From: JARROD01 sp037384225
GTDB taxonomy: Bacteria; Pseudomonadota; Gammaproteobacteria; Pseudomonadales; Cellvibrionaceae
Assembly: GCA_037384225.1 (NCBI GenBank)
Contig: JARROD010000059.1
Span: forward strand, 1 to 26,247
Length of the DNA: 26,247 nt
Direction: 5' to 3'
Position 1 is the first letter of the stretch. Every line of letters starts with the position of its first letter. Shown piece after piece: positions 17,120 to 23,838 of the stretch. The notes under the pieces are model-generated. The model was not told the origin of the DNA. It was given only the letters and a program-made list of their open reading frames with translations, and made no database searches. The position numbers were made by a program, and so were the translations under genes.

Positions 17120-17437
17120 CTAACCTTCAGACGCCTGCACTCTGCCAAAACCCAAAACCAGTTGCTTCAAATCCTCGTCGGAATACAAGGCTTCAATTCT
17201 GTCGACTTCCTGTTGCGCCAACTCGGTTAAATCGGCATCAACGTCTTCGACTGTTTCCGGTTCTTTGCGCCAATCGGCCAGGTAGTCGTCGGTTCCGCCA
17301 CTGCCTGAACGCATGGCGGCGCGGTCAATGGCTTCCTGAAAACGCTCGCTGAGCATGGCCTTGCCGCGCTGACTGCGGCTTTTTTGAAACATAACCTGCG
17401 AGGGTATGTCGCGCCAGTAAGTAGTAATTTTTTGCAT
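17120..17437 (-). CDS. small 'virulence factor' family protein of corrinoid methyltransferase clusters
   Basis: A 105-residue acidic protein starting Q-K-I-T-T-Y-W-R-D-I-P-S-Q-V, with E-R-F-Q-E-A-I-D-R-A-A-M-R and D-D-Y-L-A-D-W-R-K in the middle. This matches the small family labelled 'virulence factor' (PF13769-like), whose role is unknown despite the name. It lies 68 nt after the DUF1638 gene. From memory, the same pairing with MttB-family and DUF1638 genes occurs in marine Alphaproteobacteria, so a role in the methyl-transfer complex or its regulation is more likely than virulence. No signal peptide or membrane helix is seen. Start at 17437 has only a weak GAG upstream. Confidence 0.75.
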   Translation of the reverse strand: MQKITTYWRDIPSQVMFQKSRSQRGKAMLSERFQEAIDRAAMRSGSGGTDDYLADWRKEPETVEDVDADLTELAQQEVDRIEALYSDEDLKQLVLGFGRVQASEG

Positions 17438-17505
17438 ACGCTCAGTCGCCCAATCACTCGGTTAATCACTCTGTTAATCAACCACGAGACAATTCGATAC
17501 CCCGG

Positions 17506-18120
17506 CTATTCAATAACGCGAACCGCCTGCTCTGCCAGGCTGGTTTGCAGCTGTCCGTAGCCCACGTGCCGGTGTTCAAACGTCAACCCCAGGAATGCGG
17601 CCGCCGCCTCTGCCTGGGCAATCAACTCATCGTCCAAAACCTGGGACAAATACAGTAAGCGCTTGTAGTGCGCAAAGTAGATTTGCATCAACTCCGGCTG
17701 GGTGTCCAACTTGAGCCCCCGCACCATCAAGCGATCAAAGTGACGCACCAAAAAGTCGGTTAGATAAAAGGTTCCCAGCTCTTCTTCGGCGATTTGATCA
17801 AAGGCATCCACCCCCGCATAAAATGCGTAACAGTGGGCACCGGGAAGCCGTTCAATGTCTTCCTGCTCTAACAGCCGATCGAGACCCCCTCCGGTACCGC
17901 AGTCACCATAGGCAACAAAAATCCGCGAGTATCGGTCGCGATACAAGTCGATTTTCTCTTTGACCTTTGCGGGAATCTTGTGTGGGTGGTTGTGCAGTTC
18001 AGCGTCGAGACATTGAAGCTTGAGATGCTGCCAACCATTGATCTGCTTGAGCATTTCAATTTCTTTGGCAAGCGCCCCACAACCAATCACTAGAATCTCT
18101 CTGGGTTCTGTTGAAGTCAA
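17506..18120 (-). CDS. DUF1638 protein
   Basis: A protein of about 204 residues from TTG 18120, preceded by GAGGGG with 5-7 nt spacing; a GTG at 18153 in the same frame would add 11 residues lacking family character. Early motif I-L-V-I-G-C-G-A-L-A, then C-L-D-A-E-L-H-N-H-P-H, Y-G-D-C-G-T-G-G-G-L, and H-C-Y-A-F-Y-A-G. The conserved Cys and His residues could bind a metal, a cluster or the corrinoid cobalt. DUF1638 proteins are found beside MttB-type methyltransferases and corrinoid proteins in methanogens, acetogens and marine bacteria; their biochemical role is not established. It starts about 70 nt after the corrinoid protein stop, in one operon. Confidence 0.85.
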   Translation of the reverse strand: MTSTEPREILVIGCGALAKEIEMLKQINGWQHLKLQCLDAELHNHPHKIPAKVKEKIDLYRDRYSRIFVAYGDCGTGGGLDRLLEQEDIERLPGAHCYAFYAGVDAFDQIAEEELGTFYLTDFLVRHFDRLMVRGLKLDTQPELMQIYFAHYKRLLYLSQVLDDELIAQAEAAAAFLGLTFEHRHVGYGQLQTSLAEQAVRVIE

Positions 18121-18189
18121 AAGGCACCCCTCAGAAACATGCCGCTTAACCACATACCAATTAACAACGGCAGTTTAGAATCAATCGCC

Positions 18190-18888
18190 TTAGCCAGCTG
18201 CTGCGCGACGCTCTTCGACCATGCGCACACCTTTCGAGGCGGCTTCCGCTGCATCGCGACAGTAGGCATCTGAACCGACGGCCTCACCGAACTCTTCGTT
18301 CAGGGGCGCGCCACCGACGAATACCAGGTAGTCATCACGAATGCCGCGCTCTTTCATGGCGTCGATCACGACCTTCATGTAAGGCATTGTGGTGGTCAAC
18401 AGAGCGGACATACCCAGAACATCGGGCTTGTGCTCATCCAGGGCGGCAAAGTATTGGTCCACGTCCTGGTTGATTCCGATGTCGTGAACCACGAATCCGG
18501 CACCTTCCATCATCATCGCGACCAGGTTCTTGCCGATGTCGTGGATGTCGCCTTTGACCGTGCCGATCACCATGGTACCAATCGGCTTGGCACCCGTTTC
18601 CGCCAGCAAGGGCCGCAAGATTGACATGCCGCCCTTCATCGCATTCGCCGCCTGCAATACTTCTGGCACAAACAGAATACCGTCGCGGAAGTCGACACCA
18701 ACGATGGTCATACCGCCAACCAGTGCTTTTGATAGCACTTTGTCCGCCGGCCAACCGCGATCCAACAGGATTTGCGTGCCTTCTTCAATCTCTTCTTTTA
18801 GGCCGTCGTACAAATCATCGTGCATTTGCTCGACCAGTTCGTCATCCGGAAGCTCGGACAGGATGATTTCATCGTCCATATCACTCAT
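18190..18888 (-). CDS. methyltransferase cognate corrinoid protein (MtgC/MttC-like, B12-binding)
   Basis: A 232-residue protein with an N-terminal helical cap (about 1-95, F-V-P-E-V-L-Q-A-A-N-A-M at 73-84) and a Rossmann-like B12-binding domain. The base-off/His-on signature is G-D-I-H-D-I-G-K-N (113-121), where His116 is the lower axial Co ligand, followed by M-S-A-L-L-T-T-T and a late V-G-G-A-P-L-N. It accepts the methyl group from the MttB-type enzyme and hands it to the pterin methyltransferase. The acidic N-terminal leader is longer than usual. ATG 18888 has GAGG upstream and lies 23 nt after the methyltransferase stop, so the two are co-translated partners. Confidence 0.94.
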   Translation of the reverse strand: MSDMDDEIILSELPDDELVEQMHDDLYDGLKEEIEEGTQILLDRGWPADKVLSKALVGGMTIVGVDFRDGILFVPEVLQAANAMKGGMSILRPLLAETGAKPIGTMVIGTVKGDIHDIGKNLVAMMMEGAGFVVHDIGINQDVDQYFAALDEHKPDVLGMSALLTTTMPYMKVVIDAMKERGIRDDYLVFVGGAPLNEEFGEAVGSDAYCRDAAEAASKGVRMVEERRAAAG

Positions 18889-18911
18889 AAGGGTTACCTC
18901 AGTCGTTAATA

Positions 18912-20453
18912 TTAGTAATCTTTATCAGGAAAAGACGCTTTACGTTTGGCAATAAATTCCTGCAAAGCCTCGTCAATAGCAGGGTCGAGTTCCGGCGCCT
19001 GATACTCACTCAGTTTCTTCTTAAACGCCGCGTTCGCACGCTGCGCGCAGTCGAGAGAACCATCGGCCTCCCACTGCTCGAAACTGTTGCTGTCTGCCAG
19101 TGTAGAAGTACAGAAAGCATTTTTAAAGTTTGCCTGGGTGTGAGCGCTGCCCAGAAAGTGCTTTCCGGGGCCGACTTCACGCAGCGCGTCCATCGCCAGC
19201 CCGTTATCGGACATATCCACACCTTCGAGCAAAACGCGCATCATGTTAGCCTGATCGGCATCCATCATGAACTTCTCGTAGCTCATCACCAGCCCGCCTT
19301 CCAACCAGCCGGCGGTATGCAGCATGAAATTGACACCGGCCAGCGCCGCCGTCTGCAGCGTAGTAGAGGCTTCATAAGCGGCCTGCGCATCGGGAACTTT
19401 AGACGCGCACAGTCCACCACCGCTGCGGAAAGGCACACCCAAACGACGCGCCAGCGCCGCCGCCACATAAAGAATTTTGCTGGACTCGGGCGTACCGAAA
19501 ACCGGCGCACCGGTCTGCATGGACACAGCACAGGCAAAGGTACCAAAGACCACCGGCGCACCCGGGCGAACCATCTGAATAAACGCAATGCCCGCCAGCA
19601 CTTCCGCCAGAATCTGAACCGCTGTTCCCGCGACCGCAACCGGCGACATCGCTCCGGCCAGAATAAAGGGCGATACCACACAGGCCTGGTTGTTGCGCGC
19701 GTAAACCTTGGCGGCACCTAGCATGGTGTCATCGAAGGTCATGGGCGAGTTTGCGTTAATCAAACTGGAGCAAACGGTATTATTCTCAACAAAATCCTTA
19801 CCGAACACAATCGCGGACATATCGACTGTATCCTGCGCACGCTCAGGGGCGGTGACAGAACCCATGTAGGGCTTATCGCTGTATTTGATGTGCGAGTAAA
19901 TCATATCGAAATGGCGCTTGTTCACCGGCAGATTGACTGGCTCGCAAATAGTACCGCCACTGTGATGCAGTCCCGGCGACATGTAGGCCAGCTTTACAAA
20001 GTTCTCAAAGTCTTCCAGCGTCGCGTAACGTCGGCCTTTATCCAGGTCGTGCACAAACGGTGAACCATAGGCGGGCACCAGAACCGTACGCTTGCCACCG
20101 ATGATGGTAGTGCGGGCCGGGTTGCGCGCATGCTGGGTGTATTCAGCGGGTGCGTTGTTTTGAATAATGGACCGGCACATGCCGCGCGGGAAGCGCACTC
20201 GCTCGCCGTCTACGTCGGCGCCGTTCTCTTTTAGAATCGCCAGCGCTTCCGGGTCATCGCGGAACTCAATGCCGATTTCTTCAAGCACGGTGTCCGCGTT
20301 GTATTCGATGGTTTGCAGCGCCTCTTCGTCGAGGACCTCCATGTAGGGAATCTTTCGATCAATATAGGTGTAAATTTTTTCCTGAGCGGCATTCTGGGCA
20401 TCGCGTTTTCCACCGCGGCCACCACCCCGTCTGCGTGCTGTTCGATCACTCAT
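18912..20453 (-). CDS. MttB-superfamily (trimethylamine methyltransferase family) protein, without in-frame amber codon
   Basis: A 513-residue TIM-barrel methyltransferase of COG5598. Features include A-D-T-V-L-E-E-I-G-I-E-F-R-D-D near the N-terminus, H-H-S-G-G-T-I-C-E-P, N-A-N-S-P-M-T-F-D-D-T-M-L-G and F-I-L-A-G-A-M-S-P-V-A-V-A-G. The reading frame has no internal amber codon, so it is not the pyrrolysine MttB that uses trimethylamine. Characterised non-Pyl members (MtgB, MtpB, MtcB) demethylate quaternary amines such as glycine betaine, proline betaine or carnitine; which one applies here cannot be read from sequence. Residues 4-17 are Arg/Gly-rich (R-T-A-R-R-R-G-G-G-R-G-G-K-R). ATG 20453 has GAGGT upstream. 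It is first in the operon, directly ahead of the corrinoid protein gene. Confidence 0.92.
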   Translation of the reverse strand: MSDRTARRRGGGRGGKRDAQNAAQEKIYTYIDRKIPYMEVLDEEALQTIEYNADTVLEEIGIEFRDDPEALAILKENGADVDGERVRFPRGMCRSIIQNNAPAEYTQHARNPARTTIIGGKRTVLVPAYGSPFVHDLDKGRRYATLEDFENFVKLAYMSPGLHHSGGTICEPVNLPVNKRHFDMIYSHIKYSDKPYMGSVTAPERAQDTVDMSAIVFGKDFVENNTVCSSLINANSPMTFDDTMLGAAKVYARNNQACVVSPFILAGAMSPVAVAGTAVQILAEVLAGIAFIQMVRPGAPVVFGTFACAVSMQTGAPVFGTPESSKILYVAAALARRLGVPFRSGGGLCASKVPDAQAAYEASTTLQTAALAGVNFMLHTAGWLEGGLVMSYEKFMMDADQANMMRVLLEGVDMSDNGLAMDALREVGPGKHFLGSAHTQANFKNAFCTSTLADSNSFEQWEADGSLDCAQRANAAFKKKLSEYQAPELDPAIDEALQEFIAKRKASFPDKDY

Positions 20454-20702
20454 GATTTGTACCTCAAGTCTCTGCTCATCTCTGGCACCAAAACACCAAC
20501 GATATTAGCAGATTGAGTTTGCATTCAGCGACATGTTTTTGCTTCGGACATTAGGCCCTTTGTATGCATATGCGACCTTTGCATATCCAAACGCGACATC
20601 CATATCTGAGCCGCCTATTTCAGCGCTCTACCCCCCCTCTGAGACAGGCCCAAAAAGCAAGGAATTTAGAGCGCACGGACCTTTCGTGGACGCTGTCAAC
20701 AC
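20454..20702 (-). promoter_or_regulatory. probable promoter/control region of the MttB operon
   Basis: A noncoding stretch upstream of the methyltransferase start. On the minus strand TAATAT (20507-20502) could be a -10 box; no good -35 is evident. Two copies of TGCATAT (20565-20571 and 20580-20586), each accompanied by a GCGAC word, are spaced 15 bp apart and could be an operator. All of this is pattern-based only. Confidence 0.3.
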
Positions 20703-20732
20703 ACATAAAACCAGAGCGGTTTTATCGCTCTG
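20703..20732 (-). terminator. candidate terminator between the HisA-VOC gene and the MttB operon
   Basis: The minus strand reads CAGAGCG, a 7-nt loop, CGCTCTG, then GTTTTATG. The stem pairs 20726-20732 with 20712-20718. The T-run is short, so termination may be partial. It separates the upstream gene from the methyltransferase operon. Confidence 0.45.
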
Positions 20733-20869
20733 CAAAGCACTCCCATAGAGGTTGAGCATACGCTGATTTCAGGCGAGACGCGGAAGACAGTGTGCATACC
20801 ACCGCCGGATTCTTTTGCACCACAAGATCTCTTGTGCCGACCAACAAAAGAAACCGCTGAAAAAGTGAG

Positions 20870-22036
20870 TCAGCAATGCATTCCTGAAAAAGCACTAAGG
20901 AACGTGCACGAAATAACTCCCGGCCCCTTTTTATTGCTGATAAAGGGGCCGGAAGTTAATTCTTCGTGATACTCTAAACGCAGTTGTGTTTTTTCTATGG
21001 AAGACACATGAAAGGTCAGGTGCGTCACACCCGAATATTTTTCATCCACGTCCAGCATCACGTTCACGCCGGGTTTGTCGGTACTGGGGCCAATAAGGTG
21101 CAGCACTACGCCATCCTTGTTTTCAATCACAACCGAATGCCCTGCTTCAAAGCCCAGATCAACCGTCTGATAAAAACCAATTTTTTCGTAAAAACCCAGG
21201 GAATCCTGCAGGTTACGCACACGAATGGTGACGTGTTTGAATCCTTTAATCGGCAAGCCTTCCGTTTCTTCCAGTCTGGGCGTAATGCCTCTTTCCGCCA
21301 ACGCAGGATCAACGCCGGGGCCAGTAGCAATTTCAAGCGCGTCCTTAAGATTAACCCTTTTGCTGAACAGCGCCCAGCCAGTGACCACGCCGTGAATATT
21401 GGGCAAGAGCCGCACGCGCGAAACATCGTCCAGTTTTTTAATCGTGCCGGAAGAAATAACGGGGATTTCCAGCTGGCTGGCCAATTCGGTAGTGGCCGCC
21501 AAACTACTTTCAATGCCATGCTCGTAGCAGTCCAGATCCGTATAAATAATGGCTGCCGCACCGCTGTTTTCAAACGATTTAGCCAGTTCAATCACGTTGA
21601 ACGAGGTGTGGTTTTTCCAACCGTGGGACATCGCATAACCGTTTTTACCGTCGATCGAAATAACAACCTGACCCGGGAAATGGGTGCACACATCGATCAC
21701 CATGTTTCTGTCATACGTGGCAACCGTACCCAGAATCACGCGCTGAGCCCCGTGCTCAAGCCACCAGGCAACATCCTGATGTGAACGAAGGCCGCCCCCC
21801 ACCTGCACGGGAATATTAACGCTTTTAATAATCTCGCAAATTAAATCGTCGTTATTACTACCATTTTGGGAAATGCGGTCAATATCGATAAGGTGCAGCC
21901 ACTTCGCACCATCTGCTTCAAACTGTTTTGCGGCCTCAAGCGGGGAAATATCATAAACCTCAGGGTCTTTGTCGATACCCCGCGTCATGCTGACGCATTT
22001 GCCGTTTCTGATTTCAATATCCGGGTAAATAATCAT
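20870..22036 (-). CDS. HisA-like TIM barrel fused to a truncated VOC (glyoxalase-fold) domain
   Basis: Residues 1-235 follow HisA (the isomerase of histidine synthesis): M-I-I-Y-P-D-I-E-I-R-N-G-K-C-V, V-G-G-G-L-R (phosphate site), V-I-S-I-D-G-K and V-I-S-S-G. The first catalytic position, normally Asp, is Glu8, while Asp129 is kept. This suggests a paralogue with another substrate rather than the housekeeping HisA. After a linker, residues 264-355 are a VOC domain (H-V-T-I-R-V-R-N-L, L-G-F-Y-E-K-I-G-F, T-H-L-T-F-H-V). The domain breaks off at residue 356, exactly where a palindromic repeat begins (20968), and the last 33 residues are repeat-derived or random. The final metal-ligand strand of VOC is therefore lost. 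ATG 22036 has AGGAG upstream. Its link to the methyl-transfer cluster is by location only. Confidence 0.85.
   Translation of the reverse strand: MIIYPDIEIRNGKCVSMTRGIDKDPEVYDISPLEAAKQFEADGAKWLHLIDIDRISQNGSNNDDLICEIIKSVNIPVQVGGGLRSHQDVAWWLEHGAQRVILGTVATYDRNMVIDVCTHFPGQVVISIDGKNGYAMSHGWKNHTSFNVIELAKSFENSGAAAIIYTDLDCYEHGIESSLAATTELASQLEIPVISSGTIKKLDDVSRVRLLPNIHGVVTGWALFSKRVNLKDALEIATGPGVDPALAERGITPRLEETEGLPIKGFKHVTIRVRNLQDSLGFYEKIGFYQTVDLGFEAGHSVVIENKDGVVLHLIGPSTDKPGVNVMLDVDEKYSGVTHLTFHVSSIEKTQLRLEYHEELTSGPFISNKKGPGVISCTFLSAFSGMHC
20896..20968. repeat. palindromic repeat, short copy of the GGAACG-TGCACG-AATAACT family
   Basis: Arms from about 20907-20934 and 20941-20968 pair over a GGGGCCGG core with AGTTA and CGTG extensions. 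The outer GGAACGTGCACGAAATAACT matches the inverted ends of the 175-bp element at 23664-23838 except for a few bases. It overlaps the 3' end of the HisA-VOC gene. Confidence 0.75.
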
Positions 22037-22437
22037 GCAAAACTCCTAATGATTTGCTAAGTCTTTTCGAGAATAATTCCTTTACGTTTATATTCAATAT
22101 TCCCTGATTATTTCAGCATGTTTGCATCATGCCGTTTGGCTTGGCACCATCTCCAAATGCCGCCTACGAATTGGGTAAGTCATGCGCAATTTTAGCACAT
22201 GCCCTAGTTCGAAACAGTCGTCAGTTGACATATAAGGCGAGAAAGGCGCCGTTTTCCGACATCTTAGGCGAATGGCAATCACGCGCTAGCGTCCCCCCCG
22301 CATGTCATTGCACCAGCGCCCCTTCCTTCCCGGCTTGTGTCAACATGTGACAGAGCCCCCCCTGACGGCGACCCTGTTCAATCATTAACCAGGGCTGACC
22401 ACCCAGTCTGCCGGCACGTTACTCGCCCAGGGAAAAT
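22037..22437. other. 401-bp intergenic region
   Basis: It contains the 5' leader of the minus-strand HisA-VOC gene on its left. I see no convincing gene, RNA or terminator in the rest. The far right leads into the truncated 4Fe-4S frame; an in-frame TGA at 22396-22398 closes it. Confidence 0.4.
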
Positions 22438-22875
22438 ATGTGTGCACGCTGTGTTTCTCAGCCCTGCTTGAAGATATGTCCGGTGGATGCTTTTTCAAAG
22501 GAAGGTTATGATGTGCAAAGTTGCTATCAGTACCTGGCGGACAACCCGGAACCCACCTGTCACCAGGGCTGTCAGGCAAGGCGCGACGACGCTGCATGGC
22601 AGGCCCTATGTGAGGGCGCTAGCGCCGCGAATGCCTGGAGCGGCTGGACGGAGCAACGCGGCCAGGGACAAAAAGGGGCGTGCTCTGTGCAGCTAAATCT
22701 CAAACGCTTTGGGTATACATGCAGGCATTTATACGGGCACGTTCAGCCTAGGCCTGTTTTTCTATTCAAAAACGTTACCCATCAAGTGAATGCCCCAAAA
22801 AGAGAATTAAAAAGTTCGGAGGAAGTGAGTTCATTATGCAGCCCAAAAACTTTCAAGACTGGTATCGCGCCTTAA
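22438..22875 (+). pseudogene. 4Fe-4S ferredoxin-like protein remnant
   Basis: The frame starts M-C-A-R-C-V-S-Q-P-C-L-K-I-C-P-V-D-A-F, giving Cys2, Cys5, Cys10 and Cys14 in a 4Fe-4S-type arrangement ending C-P. Further Cys lie at 29, 41 and 45 (C-H-Q-G-C-Q-A-R-R). Known proteins of this look have a sizeable N-terminal region before the cluster, which is missing: a stop lies 14 codons upstream and there is no Shine-Dalgarno. From about residue 82 onward the frame runs through the dispersed repeat (L-N-L-K-R-F-G-Y) and then out of frame over the next gene. It is probably a decayed C-terminal fragment; the electron partner is unknown. Confidence 0.5.
22682..22727 (+). repeat. dispersed repeat, copy B
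   Basis: CTCTGTGCAG then CTAAATCTCAAACGCTTTGG and GTATA. The 25-bp core is identical to copy A (minus strand, 12086-12110). The following GCAGGCA word is shared with copy C. It lies about 110 bp before the next ORF. Confidence 0.75.
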
Positions 22876-23423
22876 CGGAATTGCACCAAACAGACACCTA
22901 CGATGAACAAGTCGCCCAACAGCTACGGGTTATGATTGGATTAAAGCCCTATGCAGTGGCAGTACTTTCCGGCGCCAACACATTGGTCTACGCACCTTGG
23001 CTGCTGGATGGGATGCACATGAACGGCCGTATGGTGCTGCACCAGACATCCTCTTCCGAACCCATTCAAGCCCTGGTGCAACAGCAACTGGATCACGATA
23101 TCCGTATAACGGCGCATGTACAGCCGGTTAAAAGTTTTACGGAGGACATTGCCAAGAACCGGCTGGATGTCATTTTGACTGCACTCGAATCCGAAACAGA
23201 TCCGGTGCTGGACTATTGGCAGTCTTTGCTGAGCGAATCCGGGATAGTGGTCGTTTTCGCCGCGCCGGAGGTATCAGCCCAGGTCCAGGAAGAGTGTGAA
23301 AAAGACTACTTTTTCAGCTGTTTGAATGGAAGCGAGCACTCTATGGACTGCTTGTTTATGGCCCGCAAGGGGAGCCAGCATCGTCGAGTCCGACGCTCTA
23401 AATCCAGAGCTAAAACGGGTTAA
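22836..23423 (+). CDS. degenerate SAM-methyltransferase-like protein
   Basis: A 195-residue soluble protein with ATG 22836 behind a strong GGAGG (9 nt). The order of elements recalls class I O-methyltransferases of the caffeoyl-CoA type: an A-V-A-V-L-S-G-A-N-T-L-V-Y-A strand and loop where the SAM glycine loop would be, G-R-M-V-L-H, an R-L-D-V-I-L-T-A strand, then L-L-S-E-S-G-I-V-V-V-F. The canonical G-x-G-x-G and acidic SAM ligands are not clear, so activity is doubtful. The C-terminus is basic (R-R-V-R-R-S-K-S-R-A-K). It is bracketed by copies B and C of the dispersed repeat, and has no obvious operon partner. The family call is inference. Confidence 0.6.
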   Translation: MQPKNFQDWYRALTELHQTDTYDEQVAQQLRVMIGLKPYAVAVLSGANTLVYAPWLLDGMHMNGRMVLHQTSSSEPIQALVQQQLDHDIRITAHVQPVKSFTEDIAKNRLDVILTALESETDPVLDYWQSLLSESGIVVVFAAPEVSAQVQEECEKDYFFSCLNGSEHSMDCLFMARKGSQHRRVRRSKSRAKTG

Positions 23424-23431
23424 ATACCGGG

Positions 23432-23447
23432 AAACGCTTTGGGTATA
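23432..23447 (+). repeat. dispersed repeat, partial copy C
   Basis: AAACGCTTTGGGTATA, identical to the 3' part of copies A and B. It is followed by GGCAGGCAGTAT, similar to the flank of copy B, and begins 9 bp after the preceding stop codon. Confidence 0.6.
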
Positions 23448-23663
23448 TAATGGCAGGCAGTATCGAGCTTTCAAATGAAAATACAAATGGTTTCTGTGTT
23501 GAATTGAAAATTCCTGTTGAACCTGCGAAATAGTGGTCGATGACATTTTTTCGTAAACGCTTGTTTTAAGATTGCGTCGAAAGGAATAATCGCCCGTCGT
23601 TAGTCAAACGGGCATTGTCATTGTGGAAATCTAGATTTGAAAAGTTAAAAAACTCTCTGGTTA

Positions 23664-23838
23664 GGAACGGGCACGGAATAACTTCCCGTTTTCGGTTTTG
23701 AGGCGCCTGCTTGGCTAGGCGCAAAAACTTTAGGCTTGGTGGGCCTACGTCGAGTTTTTGCAACGACGCCAGGCGGGATGCATCGGAAGCGACCCTAGCT
23801 ATAAAACAAAAAGGGGAAGTTATTCCGTGCCCGTTCCT
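23664..23838. mobile_element. 175-bp MITE/REP-like element with perfect 25-bp terminal inverted repeats
   Basis: The ends 23664-23688 and 23814-23838 are exact reverse complements over 25 bp (AGGAACGGGCACGGAATAAC then TTCCC). The interior is noncoding but structured: GCGCC/GGCGC near 23703-23722, GCAAAAACT paired with AGTTTTTGC, and an inner TAGGC/GCCTA. The right end overlaps the TAA stop codon of the sigma factor gene. A shorter relative lies at 20896-20968. No transposase is encoded, so it would be moved in trans. Confidence 0.75.

Noticed and set aside
12086..23447. Dispersed repeat copies as integron attC sites
   Set aside because: The two direct copies around one ORF suggested a cassette, but I cannot find the RYYYAAC/GTTRRRY core pairs, and no integrase is seen.
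23592..23613. GCCCGT/ACGGGC hairpin as a terminator for the methyltransferase-like gene
   Set aside because: The stem is short and no T-tract follows on either strand.
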